Source: Aquarana catesbeiana (lineage: Eukaryota > Chordata > Amphibia > Anura > Ranidae). Taken from it: a DNA stretch of 64,000 nt. The DNA lies in the NCBI RefSeq assembly GCF_042186555.1, contig NC_133332.1, forward strand, positions 207,541,609 through 207,605,608, given 5' to 3'. The notes beneath the pieces were generated by a model. That model was not told where the DNA came from. It did not search any database and saw only the letters and a list, made by a program, of their open reading frames with translations. Shown here piece by piece: positions 54,838 through 64,000 of the stretch (its first letter is position 1; the number at the start of each line of letters is the position of its first letter). Position numbers and translations under genes: made by a program.

Positions 54838-56169
54838 ATAACAAACATGTTATACTTACCTCCTCTGTGCAGTGGATTTGCACAGAGCAGCCCAGATCCC
54901 CTCCTTTTTAAAACAATGCCTGTAAATACCTTATCTTTGCTCTTTCATGGCCGGTCACGTGACCTCTGGCTGCTGTATTCTTCCGATCTACAAGCTATAG
55001 AGGGAGGGGCTGAGTTCCCCCTCCGATGTCAGCCAGGAAGGTCATGTGACCTCTGTGAATGGCCAGAAGAGATTAAAAATAAGGTATTTGCAGGCTTTGT
55101 TTACAAAAACATTTAAATAAGGAGAGATTAGTATAAAAGAGGAGCTGGCTGTAATTCTTTACTTTTACTGCCAGCTATTAATTGCGGCAGTGGTGGGGGG
55201 GGGGGCAGAGAGAGGGAGAGATACACACAGGAGCTGACAGACAGGGAGGGAGAGGGAGAGAGGAGAGCACCAAGATGACGGAGGCACGTAAACTGACCAT
55301 GGTAATCAGGGCTCAGCAGCCCTGATTACCGTAGTCAGCACACAGAGGGGAACACAGGAACAGGCAGGATCAGCCAGGTTTTTTACAGCTTAGAGAGGGA
55401 TAGATTGGACAGCACAAGCACTGTGCTACTTAATCTGCTATGAGGGACAGGAGCTCTTTTATTTATTTATTTTTTTTATTTTTTATTTTTTTTAGGGTTG
55501 CAACCACTTTAATCCTGAGTCACAGGAAAGCAAAACTAAGTGCATTCCTGTGACCCAGAAGAGAAGCATGACCAAAAAAAAGCTTTGGTCATACTTCTCT
55601 GTTAATATGGAATACACAATGATGGATGCCAATTTGTTTTGTCAGTTTGAAGATATTTCACAGAAAATTGTTGGTTCTACTTATTTCTTGAAAGAGTAGC
55701 AATAATTTGTCAAATTAAGTTAACGTTTGAGGCCCTCTGAGGTCTGACAGTTGCTGCTTTGTCAACAAGCTCCTGTCTATTTTTTTCTATCTGTTTATAT
55801 AACATAAGTGAGATAAAATATAGAGAGAGGGAAATCCCTGTCACTGTCCCTATGGGAAGAGCTCTTCTTTATTCCGGTTCTGGCGACAGTTCAAATTTTG
55901 GATCATCCCTCACTTTTAGTGCCAATGACAATGGTCACCAGTACAAGTAGGGAGGGTGAATCTTCCTAGTGGTCCCACAGACAGCAATACAACCCTAACA
56001 GGCCATATGTTAAAAAAAAGTATGTCACCACAGGGTGGAGCTGTGGATATACGACATATAAAACTGTGCCACGTCCTAACAAATTAAACCCAAATGCACA
56101 TCAAACATAATAAAATGATGCGCCCCATATGAGGTTGACTGGGCCCCCCAACAAAACTGGTGAATGATA

Positions 56170-56218
<49 letters not shown>

Positions 56219-56377
56219 TATTATATATAATATCGCTGGCACTGTACATAATGCTGGAAGTGGGAATACAAGCCTACATACACTAGGGATCTGCCGTGAT
56301 GGATGACACAGATATCATAGCGAGGCTTTTGCTGATCCATCCAGCCCTTGATTCCTTGTATGCTGTTGTTGACCTCA
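54838..56377. other. Unassigned sequence with purine-rich tracts and microsatellite
   Basis: Contains G-run and GGGAGAGGGAGAG tracts (55195-55272), a T-rich tract (55458-55495), a fragment like the X repeats at about 55820-56000 (CCCTGTCACTGTCCCTATGGG... and ...CACAGACAGCAATACAACCC) and an (AT)n run at 56171-56222. No gene recognised. Confidence 0.45.
56171..56222. repeat. (TA)n microsatellite
   Basis: TA repeats interrupted near the right end by TAATATATTAT. Confidence 0.95.
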
Positions 56378-56752
56378 CTATAATTTGAGGGTCAATAGGA
56401 TCTGGTAAGCAGGCTTGCCCACCCTTACAGTGGTGACAAATGCATGCACATCCTTTCTCACAGAAGTTGGTATGGGGATTTTCTTGCCATCATATATATT
56501 TATATATTTATGGTTGAAGACCTTCACCCAAGACAGACATGAACCACATAAAGACGCCACAAGACTTACAACATAACATAGACCTGAGGTGTGCCCTGGT
56601 CGGCTGATCGGTATGCCAAAAAAGGAGGCATACCTAAGATAAGTAATGGATGATTGTGGAGAGAATGTGTTTGAGAAGTGCCCTGAAAAGGAGGAATGGG
56701 TGGGAGAGTACTGCGCACTGGAACTGACAAGCACCACAGGTGAGTGGTCTGC

Positions 56753-57745
56753 TTATATAGCCCCCGACTCCTCCCATAAATTTAGGCCACCATACTGGCC
56801 TTCTGAAGGCTTGCTTAAGGCTTGTGACATTTCTACCTGAGGGTTCAGAATGTACTGGGCGAAGCAGGCGGATTTCCACCTGCCTAACTTCTTGATGACA
56901 TGGTCCGGCACCCTGTGCTGAGATGCGGCTGAAACCGCTCTGATCCGAAAGGAGTGTCCAGAATACCGGCCGGGGTCAAGGCCTAGGTTGATCAAGAGGA
57001 TCCTAACGTGTCTGATGAACTGGCTGCTACTCAGGGGGCTGGTAGGAAAAGATAGCAATGGGCTGGATTCCGACTGGTTGGGCAGATGAGACAATAACTG
57101 GTCGAGAATCACTATTCGGCACCAGACGTTGTGGGTCTGGAAGAGCTTGATGTCGACCCCAGGGCTGGACTTTTGGATTTTGGACACCGCGAGGTATAGA
57201 ACAAAGTGACCTTGAAGGCGAGCCAGGTGGCACCTGCGCAGTATCTGGCAGCTGGGGCCACTAAAGGGGCACGAAGCCGTAGAAGGCCAGGTAGATGACC
57301 GCTTGGATGACCAAGCTGTCTAAGAACCCAAATGGGGAACGTGTGAGGATGGCAGACATGTCCCTGAAGATGGCGTTTGTGATGGGTAAGTGCTTGCTAT
57401 TGGCTATGGGCTTATGTCTCTGAATGCCGCGTAGGATGGATTCGACTGCGTGGGCTGTGAACAAGGATGGCTTTCCAGGGTCCTTTAAGTACAAAGATTT
57501 TGGATGCTGGCTAAGTACAGCCTGATGGTGTTATGAGATAGAGCTAGCTGCGTGTGGCAATATGATATAAAGGCCAGGACGTGCTTGATGTCTCCTGCTG
57601 CCGCCCCGGGGTATGAGGCTAGAAACCTGTTGTAGGCATTCCTGGTGGTATGATAGGCCTTCAGTGTGTTGCGGGACAGCGACTGGTTAATGAGATGGGT
57701 CGCACTCTGAAGGTGTTCCTTTAAACCAGCATCAACTGCGACCAA
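56753..57745 (-). pseudogene. YR retrotransposon 2 tyrosine recombinase
   Basis: The N-terminal core-binding domain is in the 57745-57485 frame: THLINQSLSRNTLKAYHTTRN, YNRFLASYP, FISYCHTQLALSHNTIRLYL. Next, 57494-57261 gives GIQRHKPIANSKHLPITNAI and IYLAFYGFVPL; the last should hold the first catalytic Arg (GFLRPGEF-like), which is disturbed here by a frame change near 57260. Last, 57187-56753 gives the SKIQKSSPGVDIKLFQ strand and GHSFRIRAVSAAS (His-x-x-Arg), then KLGRWKSACFAQYI with the Tyr. The role is integration of circular cDNA without an integrase. Confidence 0.88.
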
Positions 57746-58555
57746 GAAGGGATAGGAGAAGTGGTTGGGTCAGCTCCGGGTTTCTGCAGAAGGAATGAAG
57801 TATAGTTAAAGCGGGACAGTGCGTCTGCTGCGATATTGCACTTGCCCGCGATATAAGTGCAGTGCACATTGAAATGATGCTGCAGGGACAATTTCACCAG
57901 CCTACGCAGGAAGGACATGATGGCTAGCGATTTGGACCTGCCTTTGTTTACGATTTTGGCCACTGACCACTGTTTGCCCCATCCAGGTACAGCCCCAGAC
58001 CTGAGCTGCTGCCACGATGGGGTAAAGTTCAAAAATGAGGATGACTGAATAAAAAACCCGGGAATCTGGAGAATTTCTGGTGGCCATGGCCCTGCGAACC
58101 AGTGATGGCCAAATATTGCAGCGAAGCCTGTGGAGGCTGCGGCGTCCGTGACTACATGAGGTGATGAGGCCGTTCCAATTTGTAAGGAACTCATCCCACA
58201 TTGTCAAATCCGCTATTGCTGCTGGGTCCAGCCTGAGAATTTGATCGGGGTCCTGTACTTGAGAGAGGAAAACCAAGAGGCGGAAAATGAAGGACCGCCC
58301 CTGAGGGACAATACTCATGGCAAAATTGAGCATCCCAAACAGGCATTGTAGCGGTAACTTGGTACACTCTTGTGAAAGGGTAAAGGCGTTAATAACCGAC
58401 CTGATCTGGGCCAATTTGTCAGGAGGTAGGCTGGCCTGCATGGAGTGAGTGTCTAGAGTGATGCCTAGGAAGGTAATGGACTGCGCTGGGCCTTCCACTT
58501 TATGTTCTGCTATGGGCACTTTGAGATTGCCAAATACCACTCTTAACCTGTTCAA
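57721..58555 (-). pseudogene. YR retrotransposon 2 RNase H domain
   Basis: The first frame (58555-57902) starts with NRLRVVFGNLKVPIAEHKVE, then ITFLGITLDTHSMQASLPPD and FGMLNFAMSIVPQGRSFIFR. A frame change leads to 58194-57721, with VVTDAAASTGFAAIFGHHWF and YIAGKCNIAADALSRF. These correspond block for block to YR retrotransposon 1 (LFTDAVGSAGYGAYFVG; HVPG.TN.LADALSRF). RNase H here removes the RNA strand during cDNA synthesis. No stop other than the shift was noticed. Confidence 0.88.
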
Positions 58556-58564
58556 ATAAAACGG

Positions 58565-59217
58565 GGGCTCGCTGGGCCGTTCGATCAGCAGGAAGTCATC
58601 GAGGTAGTGAATGACTTTCTGGCATTGTGCTTGTGCGACAGGATCCAGGTAAGAGACTGGGCGAAGGTATCAAACAGCCACGGGCTGCTTTTAGTGCCGA
58701 AAGTCAACTTGGTGGCAAAGTAATACAAACCATTCCATTTGATGCCATGCCACCGCCAGAGGGATGGCTCAATGGGCAGTAATTTGAACGTGTCTGAAAT
58801 GTCCGCTAGGTCAACCGATGCATATTTAAGGGAAAACTCCTCGGAAGGAATTAGGGAGTTTAAACTTGGGATGTGAGAACAATGAGGCGCAGACAAGTCG
58901 TACAACAACCGAACTTTATTTGAAAACTTGCCCTTGACAAGTCCAATAGTGTTGACTCTCCAAGTAGTGAAAGGTGATTCGGCAAAGGGGCCGATGATGA
59001 AACCCTGGTCCAGTTCGGACTGCAACAAGGTATCAATGGCCAGCTCGCCGTGGCAGCTGAAAGGAGGTTCCTGCATTTGTGGGTCGAGTGAGGCAGCGTG
59101 ATGAGGCTGGTGTGAAATCCTAACATGAATCCATGTACCAGGAAGGCAGCCAGTGAGGGAGTTACATGTGAGGAAAGGTAAAACCCCAGCCACCAGACAT
59201 CCACTCCGCCTAGTCAT
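58565..59217 (-). pseudogene. YR retrotransposon 2 reverse transcriptase
   Basis: The frame 59217-58585 contains LLQSELDQGFIIGPF, VRLLYDLSAPHCSHI, YASVDLADISDTFKLLPIEP, WNGLYYFATKLTFGTKSSPW and LFDTFAQSLTWIL, the DIRS-type RT motifs in order. The frame changes near 58610, after which the catalytic box YLDDFLLIERP lies at about 58602-58570 in the frame that continues into RNase H. All three catalytic Asp are thus present but in two frames. Confidence 0.9.
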
Positions 59218-59219
59218 GA

Positions 59220-60341
59220 TATGTTGTGCTGCTTAAGGTTGCACGTGACTTCAGGATACACTCTGTGGCACGAGACGCATTGGCTAAAGTTGCAAGTCTT
59301 GTAATTGAAGTTATTGCAGATTGATGTGCCCCCCACTGACAGGACAGGCAGTCCCAATTTGTCCACCTGGGGCAACTGTGTGAGGGTCAGCAAGCCTTGT
59401 CCGAAACCAGAGGTGGAGGGGAAGTTGAGGGGGCGTCTAGCACCTGTATTGGAGCACCAGTTCGCAGTATGGGTGGCAGACTGACAGATGGCACAGAGTG
59501 GGGAGCGTAGACCCGCAAAGTGGCAGCAGAACAGCTCTGTATCGATGATACTCCAATTGATTGCATGGCTGCTGCCTTAGCTAAAAATGACTGGTGGCAA
59601 TCGTAGAATGAAATCCCCCATATTTGTAACTTAGGTCAACCACTGCGTGGAGGTACAAATCCTGCTCTTCCCTCCTGCTCCTCCTAACCATCCCAAAGGC
59701 CAGCACAAACTCTGTGACAGATAGCTTGCAGTTGAGCCTGGGGTCTTTAGATTTAAGGACCACTGAGACGCTCCCGCCAGGTATATGATTTGTTCTCTGC
59801 CACATTGTGGACCGATATAAGGAGGGAAGCCAGATTAACGTCCTTGCCATCCAAGATGTCCTTCCTGATGCCGGCAGGGAAGATGGTAGTGCAGATCTCT
59901 GGCAAACCTGCAGGTGGAGGCTTCAGGACAAAAAACAGCGACCAAGCCCGGAAGGGCCGCAGCTGGGCGCACTTCCAGGACTTCCAGGACTCCCATTCTA
60001 CCCTAGACGTCAGAGACTGCTGTGGACAATGTGGTGACCATGGAGTGGAGCTGGGCAATAGCCGAGGAGATCGATTGCAGGAATGCCTGCTGGGTGCCAG
60101 GCTGAGCTGCCACTAGCGTGGGGAAGAGCAGCCTAAAGAGCTCAGCTTTCCTGGCTGTGGCGGGGTAAAAATTGCCCCTATGCCGTAGCTCCGCTGTGAG
60201 CTTGGGGATGGTCCAAGCCCTGAGGGACTGAACGCTGCTGCTTTCTGAACCCGCAGAGGGTGACAGAGGGGCAGAGGTGAAGTCTTCCCTGCCGGCCTGC
60301 GACATGGCTCCAGCTAAAAGACAAGAAAAGGGGAAATGCAT
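59220..60341 (-). pseudogene. YR retrotransposon 2 gag with SAP motif and Cys-rich C-terminus
   Basis: The first frame (60341-60003) contains LRAWTIPKLTAELRHRGNFY and ATARKAELFRLLFP, a SAP-type helix-extended-loop-helix DNA-binding motif, followed by a possible coiled-coil. The frame changes twice, to 60058-59753 and 59850-59581 (LNCKLSVTEFVLAFGMVRRS, EEQDLYLHAVVDLSYKYGG), the core of DIRS-type gag. The end (about 59520-59220) is Cys-rich: LCAICQSATHTANWC, then ICNNFNYKTCNFSQCVSCHR, which looks like the zinc-binding tail of such proteins. Gag would form the nucleoprotein. A SAP motif in gag suggests chromatin or DNA association; this is an inference. Confidence 0.75.
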
Positions 60342-60877
60342 GTGTTAAGATGAGTCATAAAGGCAGGAAGGGACAGAGAGGTTGCGTACAGAAAAAAGAC
60401 AAGAAGGAAAACGAGAAAGGCAGAAAAAGGAACGACAGGTGCAGTGAAGAAGCCAGTTTGCGCTCTGAAGCATTGAGCGCTGATGAGTGGAAATTTAGAA
60501 AACTCAAAAGAGTGCGTGGAAACCGAGGTGAGGCAGGCAGTGATTGGCCAGGTAATCGATATCTTGGGTGCCCGTCTGTGCTGAGCTCAAACCTGTGGAC
60601 CAGAGCCCCAGGGTTCACTGGGGCGAGAAACTGAAGTCTGGTACAGCCTAAGTAGGAATGTTGCGTTCTGTAGTTCGTGATGTGTGTTAGGTCTACAAAC
60701 GCTGGCACTGCCAGCAAGCTTAACATTTAGCGACCTTGTCTGAATAGGTGAAGGGTTGCCCTTCGAAAACAGAGTGTAATGCAAAGAAACATTTGACAGT
60801 AACTAACGCCCGATGAGCAGCACAAACATGTATGTGAGGTGAACGTAGTAAAGGGTTCTGCAGGGTGATGTGAGGGA

Positions 60878-61481
60878 CAGGGTGTAACTAGAAATAGCAG
60901 GGCCCCATAGCAAAATGTTGTATGGGCCCCCCCTGCAAACAGCCCCCCCCCACAGCTGCCCTAGTGTCAATGCAGCGTGACCTGTGCCCAATGCAGCGTG
61001 ACCTGTGCCCCATACAGCGTGACCTGTGCCCATACAGCCTGGTTTGCCTGTGCCCCATACAGCCCCACCTATGCAGAGGAAGAGGCAAGCCACCCGGATC
61101 AGCAGAGATTGCCCGCTGTAATAGCTTTCATTTGAATTTCCTGTCTTCCCGGGGCTCATCATCACATAGCCCCACCTCATGGCCCAATGCCTTTGATGAC
61201 GTCACATGTCCCGCATTGGATCAGCGTTCTGTCTATCAAAGGCACCGGGCCAAAAGGTGGAGCTATGTGACGTGAGCCCCGGGAACACTGGAAGTTCTAA
61301 TGAAAGCTCTTACATCGGGCAATTCAGCTCTCTGCTGATGCGGACAGCTCGCCTCTTCCTTTCCTCTCTCTTCCCCTGGCTGGGAGACTGTGCCGGCAGT
61401 GCTCTTATCCTCACTGGGCCCCACTCGGCTGCGGGCCCCATAGCGCCCGCATGGGTCGCTATGGTGGTAGTTACGCCCCTG
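60878..61481. mobile_element. hAT-type nonautonomous transposon with 8-bp target duplication
   Basis: The ends CAGGGTGTAACTAGAAATA (60878-60896) and TATGGTGGTAGTTACGCCCC TG (to 61481) are imperfect inverse copies of the CAGGGGCGTAACTA type. They are flanked by the exact 8-bp repeat GTGAGGGA (60870-60877, 61482-61489). Inside is a large imperfect palindrome (for example CCCGGGGCTCA against TGAGCCCCGGG, and GCTTTCATT against AATGAAAGC). No transposase. Short tandem GCAGCGTGACCTGTGCCC units lie at 60972-61040. Confidence 0.85.
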
Positions 61482-61961
61482 GTGAGGGAGGAACCCATGT
61501 ACTACACCCCTGACTATACGCCTTAGTTTGCGAAGTCCTGGTTGGGGTCGAGAACTCAGTCAACCGGGAACCTATAGCAAGGTGACATAGAAGTCCAGTT
61601 TTAACCTGATAAAATGACCTAACCCGCCCCTTGAACGTGACTGGCCCCCTGGTAAAGATGTGAGCCCTATGTCTGTTTGTGTGTTTCTTTTTTTCTTTTT
61701 TAAGCTTTTTCTTTCTTTTTTTAAGATTTTTTCTTTTTTTTTTTATCTGAGGAAATAACGTCCAACCTGGTGCAGAATGAAACAACCTGAAATCGACTGA
61801 AATAAAGGAGAAACAACAGACAGAAATGGTGAGCGGCCCATATGCCATTGGAGCCGATGAGTGGCCGGATTAAGTGCCACTGGAGACGTGTGTAGCCAAG
61901 TCCCGGGCCCCCTGAGGCCCGATAGTGACCTCCAGAGTTAGGGACAGCTGACATCCTTCTG

Positions 61962-62999
61962 TGTAGAGTGGGTTACATGGCATGGTGGGTGTAATGCAAG
62001 GTAGATTGATGGGCACCAGACACTTCTTGAATGCAAATAGATTTATTGTCTCTTAAATAGAACTGTGGGAGAGAGGTTTAGGTCCAGGACACCCTTTAGT
62101 AGATGCAACGTTAGTTGGCAGACTCAGAGACTTCTATAGGCAGACAGCCATGTAGGGAAAGGCATCCAGCTAGACACCACATCTGCATGAGTAGGACCGC
62201 TGTCTCCTTTGACAACAATCTTGTAACAGTTTCTAACACGGTTGCAATAAACTCCTCCACTTTTTCTACAATCTCCTATTGTAGAACTTCACTCAAATGA
62301 GCTCCCAGTCTTTCACTAGACTAACAGATCCACTAGCCACTGGATCTCCTAAGCTCTTCCAATCTTCTCACTCAGTATCTTCCTCAAGTATCACCCCCGC
62401 ATCCCTGCTGGGTCCCTAGCTTGGCACTCACAGATACTGCTCAAGCATCACCCCACTGGCTTGCTTGGTCCCTGGCTTGGCACACGATAATGCTCCGCAA
62501 GCAAAGTGGATGGTCCCATAGTGGCGACAGCTTCCCCCTCTACCTCCGACCACAGCTGGTTCCCCGACAGGCAGAACCGTTGCTTCTGGTTGGACACAGT
62601 CCCAACCCTACACTGCTCTCTTGCTTTTGGATAGGACCTCAGACAGCCTAGCAGCCAGATGGGGCATTACAACACATGTCCCCCCAGACAGACATCCAAG
62701 TGGCACAGAACCCCGATCACCTGACTCCACCTAAATAAACAGGCTCTCCCAGCAGGTGAAGGGAGTCAAGAAAATGCCTGCCCATTGGCTGAGACACTCC
62801 ATTCATTCCTAATCTGTCCTTGCAATACCCTTGTCTTATCTAGTGGCACCAGATACCCGGCCATCTGGTGACAGAAGAGAGAAGTGCAGCAATTCCAGAA
62901 TTAGGGTGAAATTAATTGGCCTCCTATCAACTGGCCAAGGCAACTATCACTTGGCAAATAAATTTAACAGCAACCCTGCCTAAACATCAGGGTGCTACA
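61962..62999 (-). mobile_element. Possible solo LTR
   Basis: On the minus strand it starts TGTAGCACCCTGATG and ends CCCACTCTACA, with a polyadenylation signal (GACAATAAATC, minus strand) about 85 bases from the end. Length 1038 bp, close to the LTR at 7853. However, the flanks (TTCTG and TGTGC) do not match, so either the ends are slightly misplaced or the duplication has decayed. Confidence 0.45.
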
Positions 63000-63279
63000 T
63001 GTGCTTGCAATGATTGCAAGAAAGCAGCCTTATCAGGAAGGCGAAAACAAGGACAGTAGAAAATTAGGGCATGTGGGAATGAGCTGTGATCATGAGTGTG
63101 TGGAAACAAATCGTGCCAACTTGTGTCGGAGTTAATGAAGTTGCAATTTTTTTCAAAGATTGTGAGTATGTACAAACGTACGAATGGATGGGCTGAGTGA
63201 TGACTGATAGCTTGTGGCAGGTGCCTCACGGTGGAGACCGAGCTGCAGAAGCTGTGTGACAATAGGATCGTGTTGTGTC

Positions 63280-63545
63280 GTGCTGAGGATTCGAGTCGTT
63301 GTGCCGCCAACACGACTAGCTTAGAATCAGGCTCTAGAGTGTATGAATGGACCTGATTTGAATTGTTGTGCCGCCGACGTGACTAGATTGGAATCGGGCT
63401 ATAGATTGTATGAATAGACCCTTTTCGAATTGTTGTGCTGCCGACATGACTAGACTCGAATCGGGCTGTAGAGTGTACGAAAGGACCCGATTTGCATTGC
63501 TGTGCCGCTGATACGACTAGACTTGAATCGGGCTGTGGGGTGGGT
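63280..63545. repeat. Four tandem copies of a 67-bp unit
   Basis: The units share TTGTGCCGCC.ACATGACTAGA.T.GAATCGGGCT.TAG.GTGTA.GAA.GGACC; the GTGCCGCC-type start occurs at 63301, 63368, 63435 and 63502, exactly 67 bp apart. It lies in the 5' part of YR retrotransposon 2. It could serve as a promoter or regulatory array, but this is inference. Confidence 0.85.
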
Positions 63546-63882
63546 GAATGACTGGGAAATGCAATGTTTTTGCTGAGTGGTACGATGATTAAGTGAATGA
63601 CTGAGCTCGGGGATGTACGAATGATTTGTAAGTCTGTTCGCAAGAGGGGAACAACAAGGCATCGGAAACCTTCGAACCTATGGTTATGGTAACTTAATGA
63701 ATAGGAACGTGATGAATCAAAATAATGCTTGATACAAGAAAGGTTTATGAATACTACGTGCGACAGTGAGCAAGAAATGATCAACGAAAAACCACGAACG
63801 GGGAAAACCGCAACACACTGGAATTCGAATACACAGACTTACAAACATGCAGTGAGCTGGCAGATTCAGTCTGGTGATGTAA

Positions 63883-63978
63883 TACCGCGCACTGGAACCG
63901 ACAAGGACCACGGTTGAGTGGTCTGCTTATATAGCCCCTGGACTCCGCCAATAAATTCAGGCCACCATACTAGCCTTC
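63883..63978 (-). repeat. Direct repeat of the YR retrotransposon 2 YR-end segment
   Basis: CGCGCACTGGAACCGACAAGGACCACGG...TGAGTGGTCTGCTTATATAGCCCC and GGCCACCATACTAGCCTTCT match 56711-56805 (CGCACTGGAACTGACAAGC...) in the same orientation at about 85-90 per cent by eye. Similarity ends abruptly at 63978. It may be the outer member of split direct repeats, or the end of a second copy of the element. Confidence 0.7.
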
Positions 63979-64000
63979 TTATATATGTAGACTCTCAAGT

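Larger units (their letters stand above)
56378..63978 (-). mobile_element. Tyrosine-recombinase (DIRS/Ngaro-type) retrotransposon 2, minus strand
   Basis: Order on the minus strand: long 5' noncoding part (63978-60342) carrying other insertions, gag with SAP motif (60341-59220), RT (59217-58565), RNase H (58555-57721), YR (57745-56753), short 3' part. A direct repeat of about 95 bp (63883-63978 and 56711-56805) lies at the outer 5' side and at the end of the YR frame, and may be part of a split direct repeat set. This element still has gag and RT, unlike YR retrotransposon 1. No SGNH-like ORF was seen. Frameshifts are present throughout. Confidence 0.8.
60342..63978 (-). other. 5' noncoding part of YR retrotransposon 2 and insertions in it
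   Basis: Outside the hAT MITE (60878-61481), the LTR-like block (61962-62999) and the tandem array (63280-63545), no gene is seen. Poly-T/C tracts lie at 61687-61745. Because the only evidence that this whole stretch belongs to the element is the direct repeat at 63883, its membership is not certain. Confidence 0.4.

Noticed and set aside
60483..60505. CTGATGA followed by AGAAAAC, a possible canonical hammerhead core
   Set aside because: The 11 bases between CTGATGA and GAAA cannot form helix II, and no helix III or cleavage triplet follows.
63280..63545. Evenly spaced repeats that might suggest a CRISPR array
   Set aside because: The whole 67-bp unit repeats, with no variable spacers; this is a tandem array.
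1..64000. Host protein-coding exons, tRNA or rRNA genes
   Set aside because: I found no frame with recognisable non-transposon domains and no tRNA-like or rRNA-like sequence by eye; short exons could still be missed without transcript data.

Overview
This window looks like repeat-rich DNA from a large vertebrate genome, most probably a frog. The inference rests on the mix of mobile elements: Penelope-like (PLE), L1/Tx1-like, tyrosine-recombinase (DIRS/Ngaro-type), Ty3/Gypsy chromovirus, hAT, Tc1/mariner, PIF/Harbinger and TTAA-flanked elements. It also rests on dispersed repeats that resemble ranid-type repeats from memory, which I could not check. There is no bacterial gene organisation, and I recognise no host exon, tRNA or rRNA. 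Every long open frame that can be named belongs to a mobile element, and nearly all are broken.

Layout. 1-2640: 3' part of a PLE (RT plus GIY-YIG) running off the left edge. 4256-6428: an LTR-like dispersed repeat, two related palindromic repeats and two MITEs with TAA target duplications. 7000-7850: noncoding relic with a hammerhead-ribozyme-like core. 7853-8892: solo LTR with CATG duplication. 10153-17379: TTAA-bounded element containing a minisatellite and split by a minus-strand L1-like element (10975-17205, 13-bp duplication). 17606-21960: dispersed repeats, a second Harbinger-type MITE, and a second LTR-like repeat copy split by a hAT-type MITE. 23737-34710: a decayed autonomous hAT element (BED finger, DDE core, C-terminal dimerisation region) that has taken in a solo LTR and an almost intact plus-strand L1-like element (27787-33548, 17-bp duplication). 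34715-36195: Tc1-like transposase gene, inserted next to the hAT tail. 37901-38690: an internally deleted Tc1 relic. 41551-49420: a tyrosine-recombinase (YR) retrotransposon with a downstream SGNH-hydrolase-like ORF, split in its RNase H by a complete Ty3/Gypsy chromovirus (42087-46707). 52623-54837: a second TTAA element, which preserves the unoccupied version of the L1 target site. 56378-63978: a second, minus-strand YR retrotransposon (SAP-domain gag, RT, RNase H, YR) whose 5' noncoding part holds a hAT MITE, an LTR-like block and a 67-bp tandem array.

The genes do not form a pathway. They record successive insertions: gypsy into YR retroelement, L1 into hAT, L1 into TTAA element, solo LTR into hAT, hAT MITE into LTR-like repeat. 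The most interesting observations are the YR retrotransposon with an SGNH-hydrolase ORF and an internally duplicated YR segment, the hammerhead-like cores beside PLE-type sequence, and the two L1-like insertions with clear target duplications.
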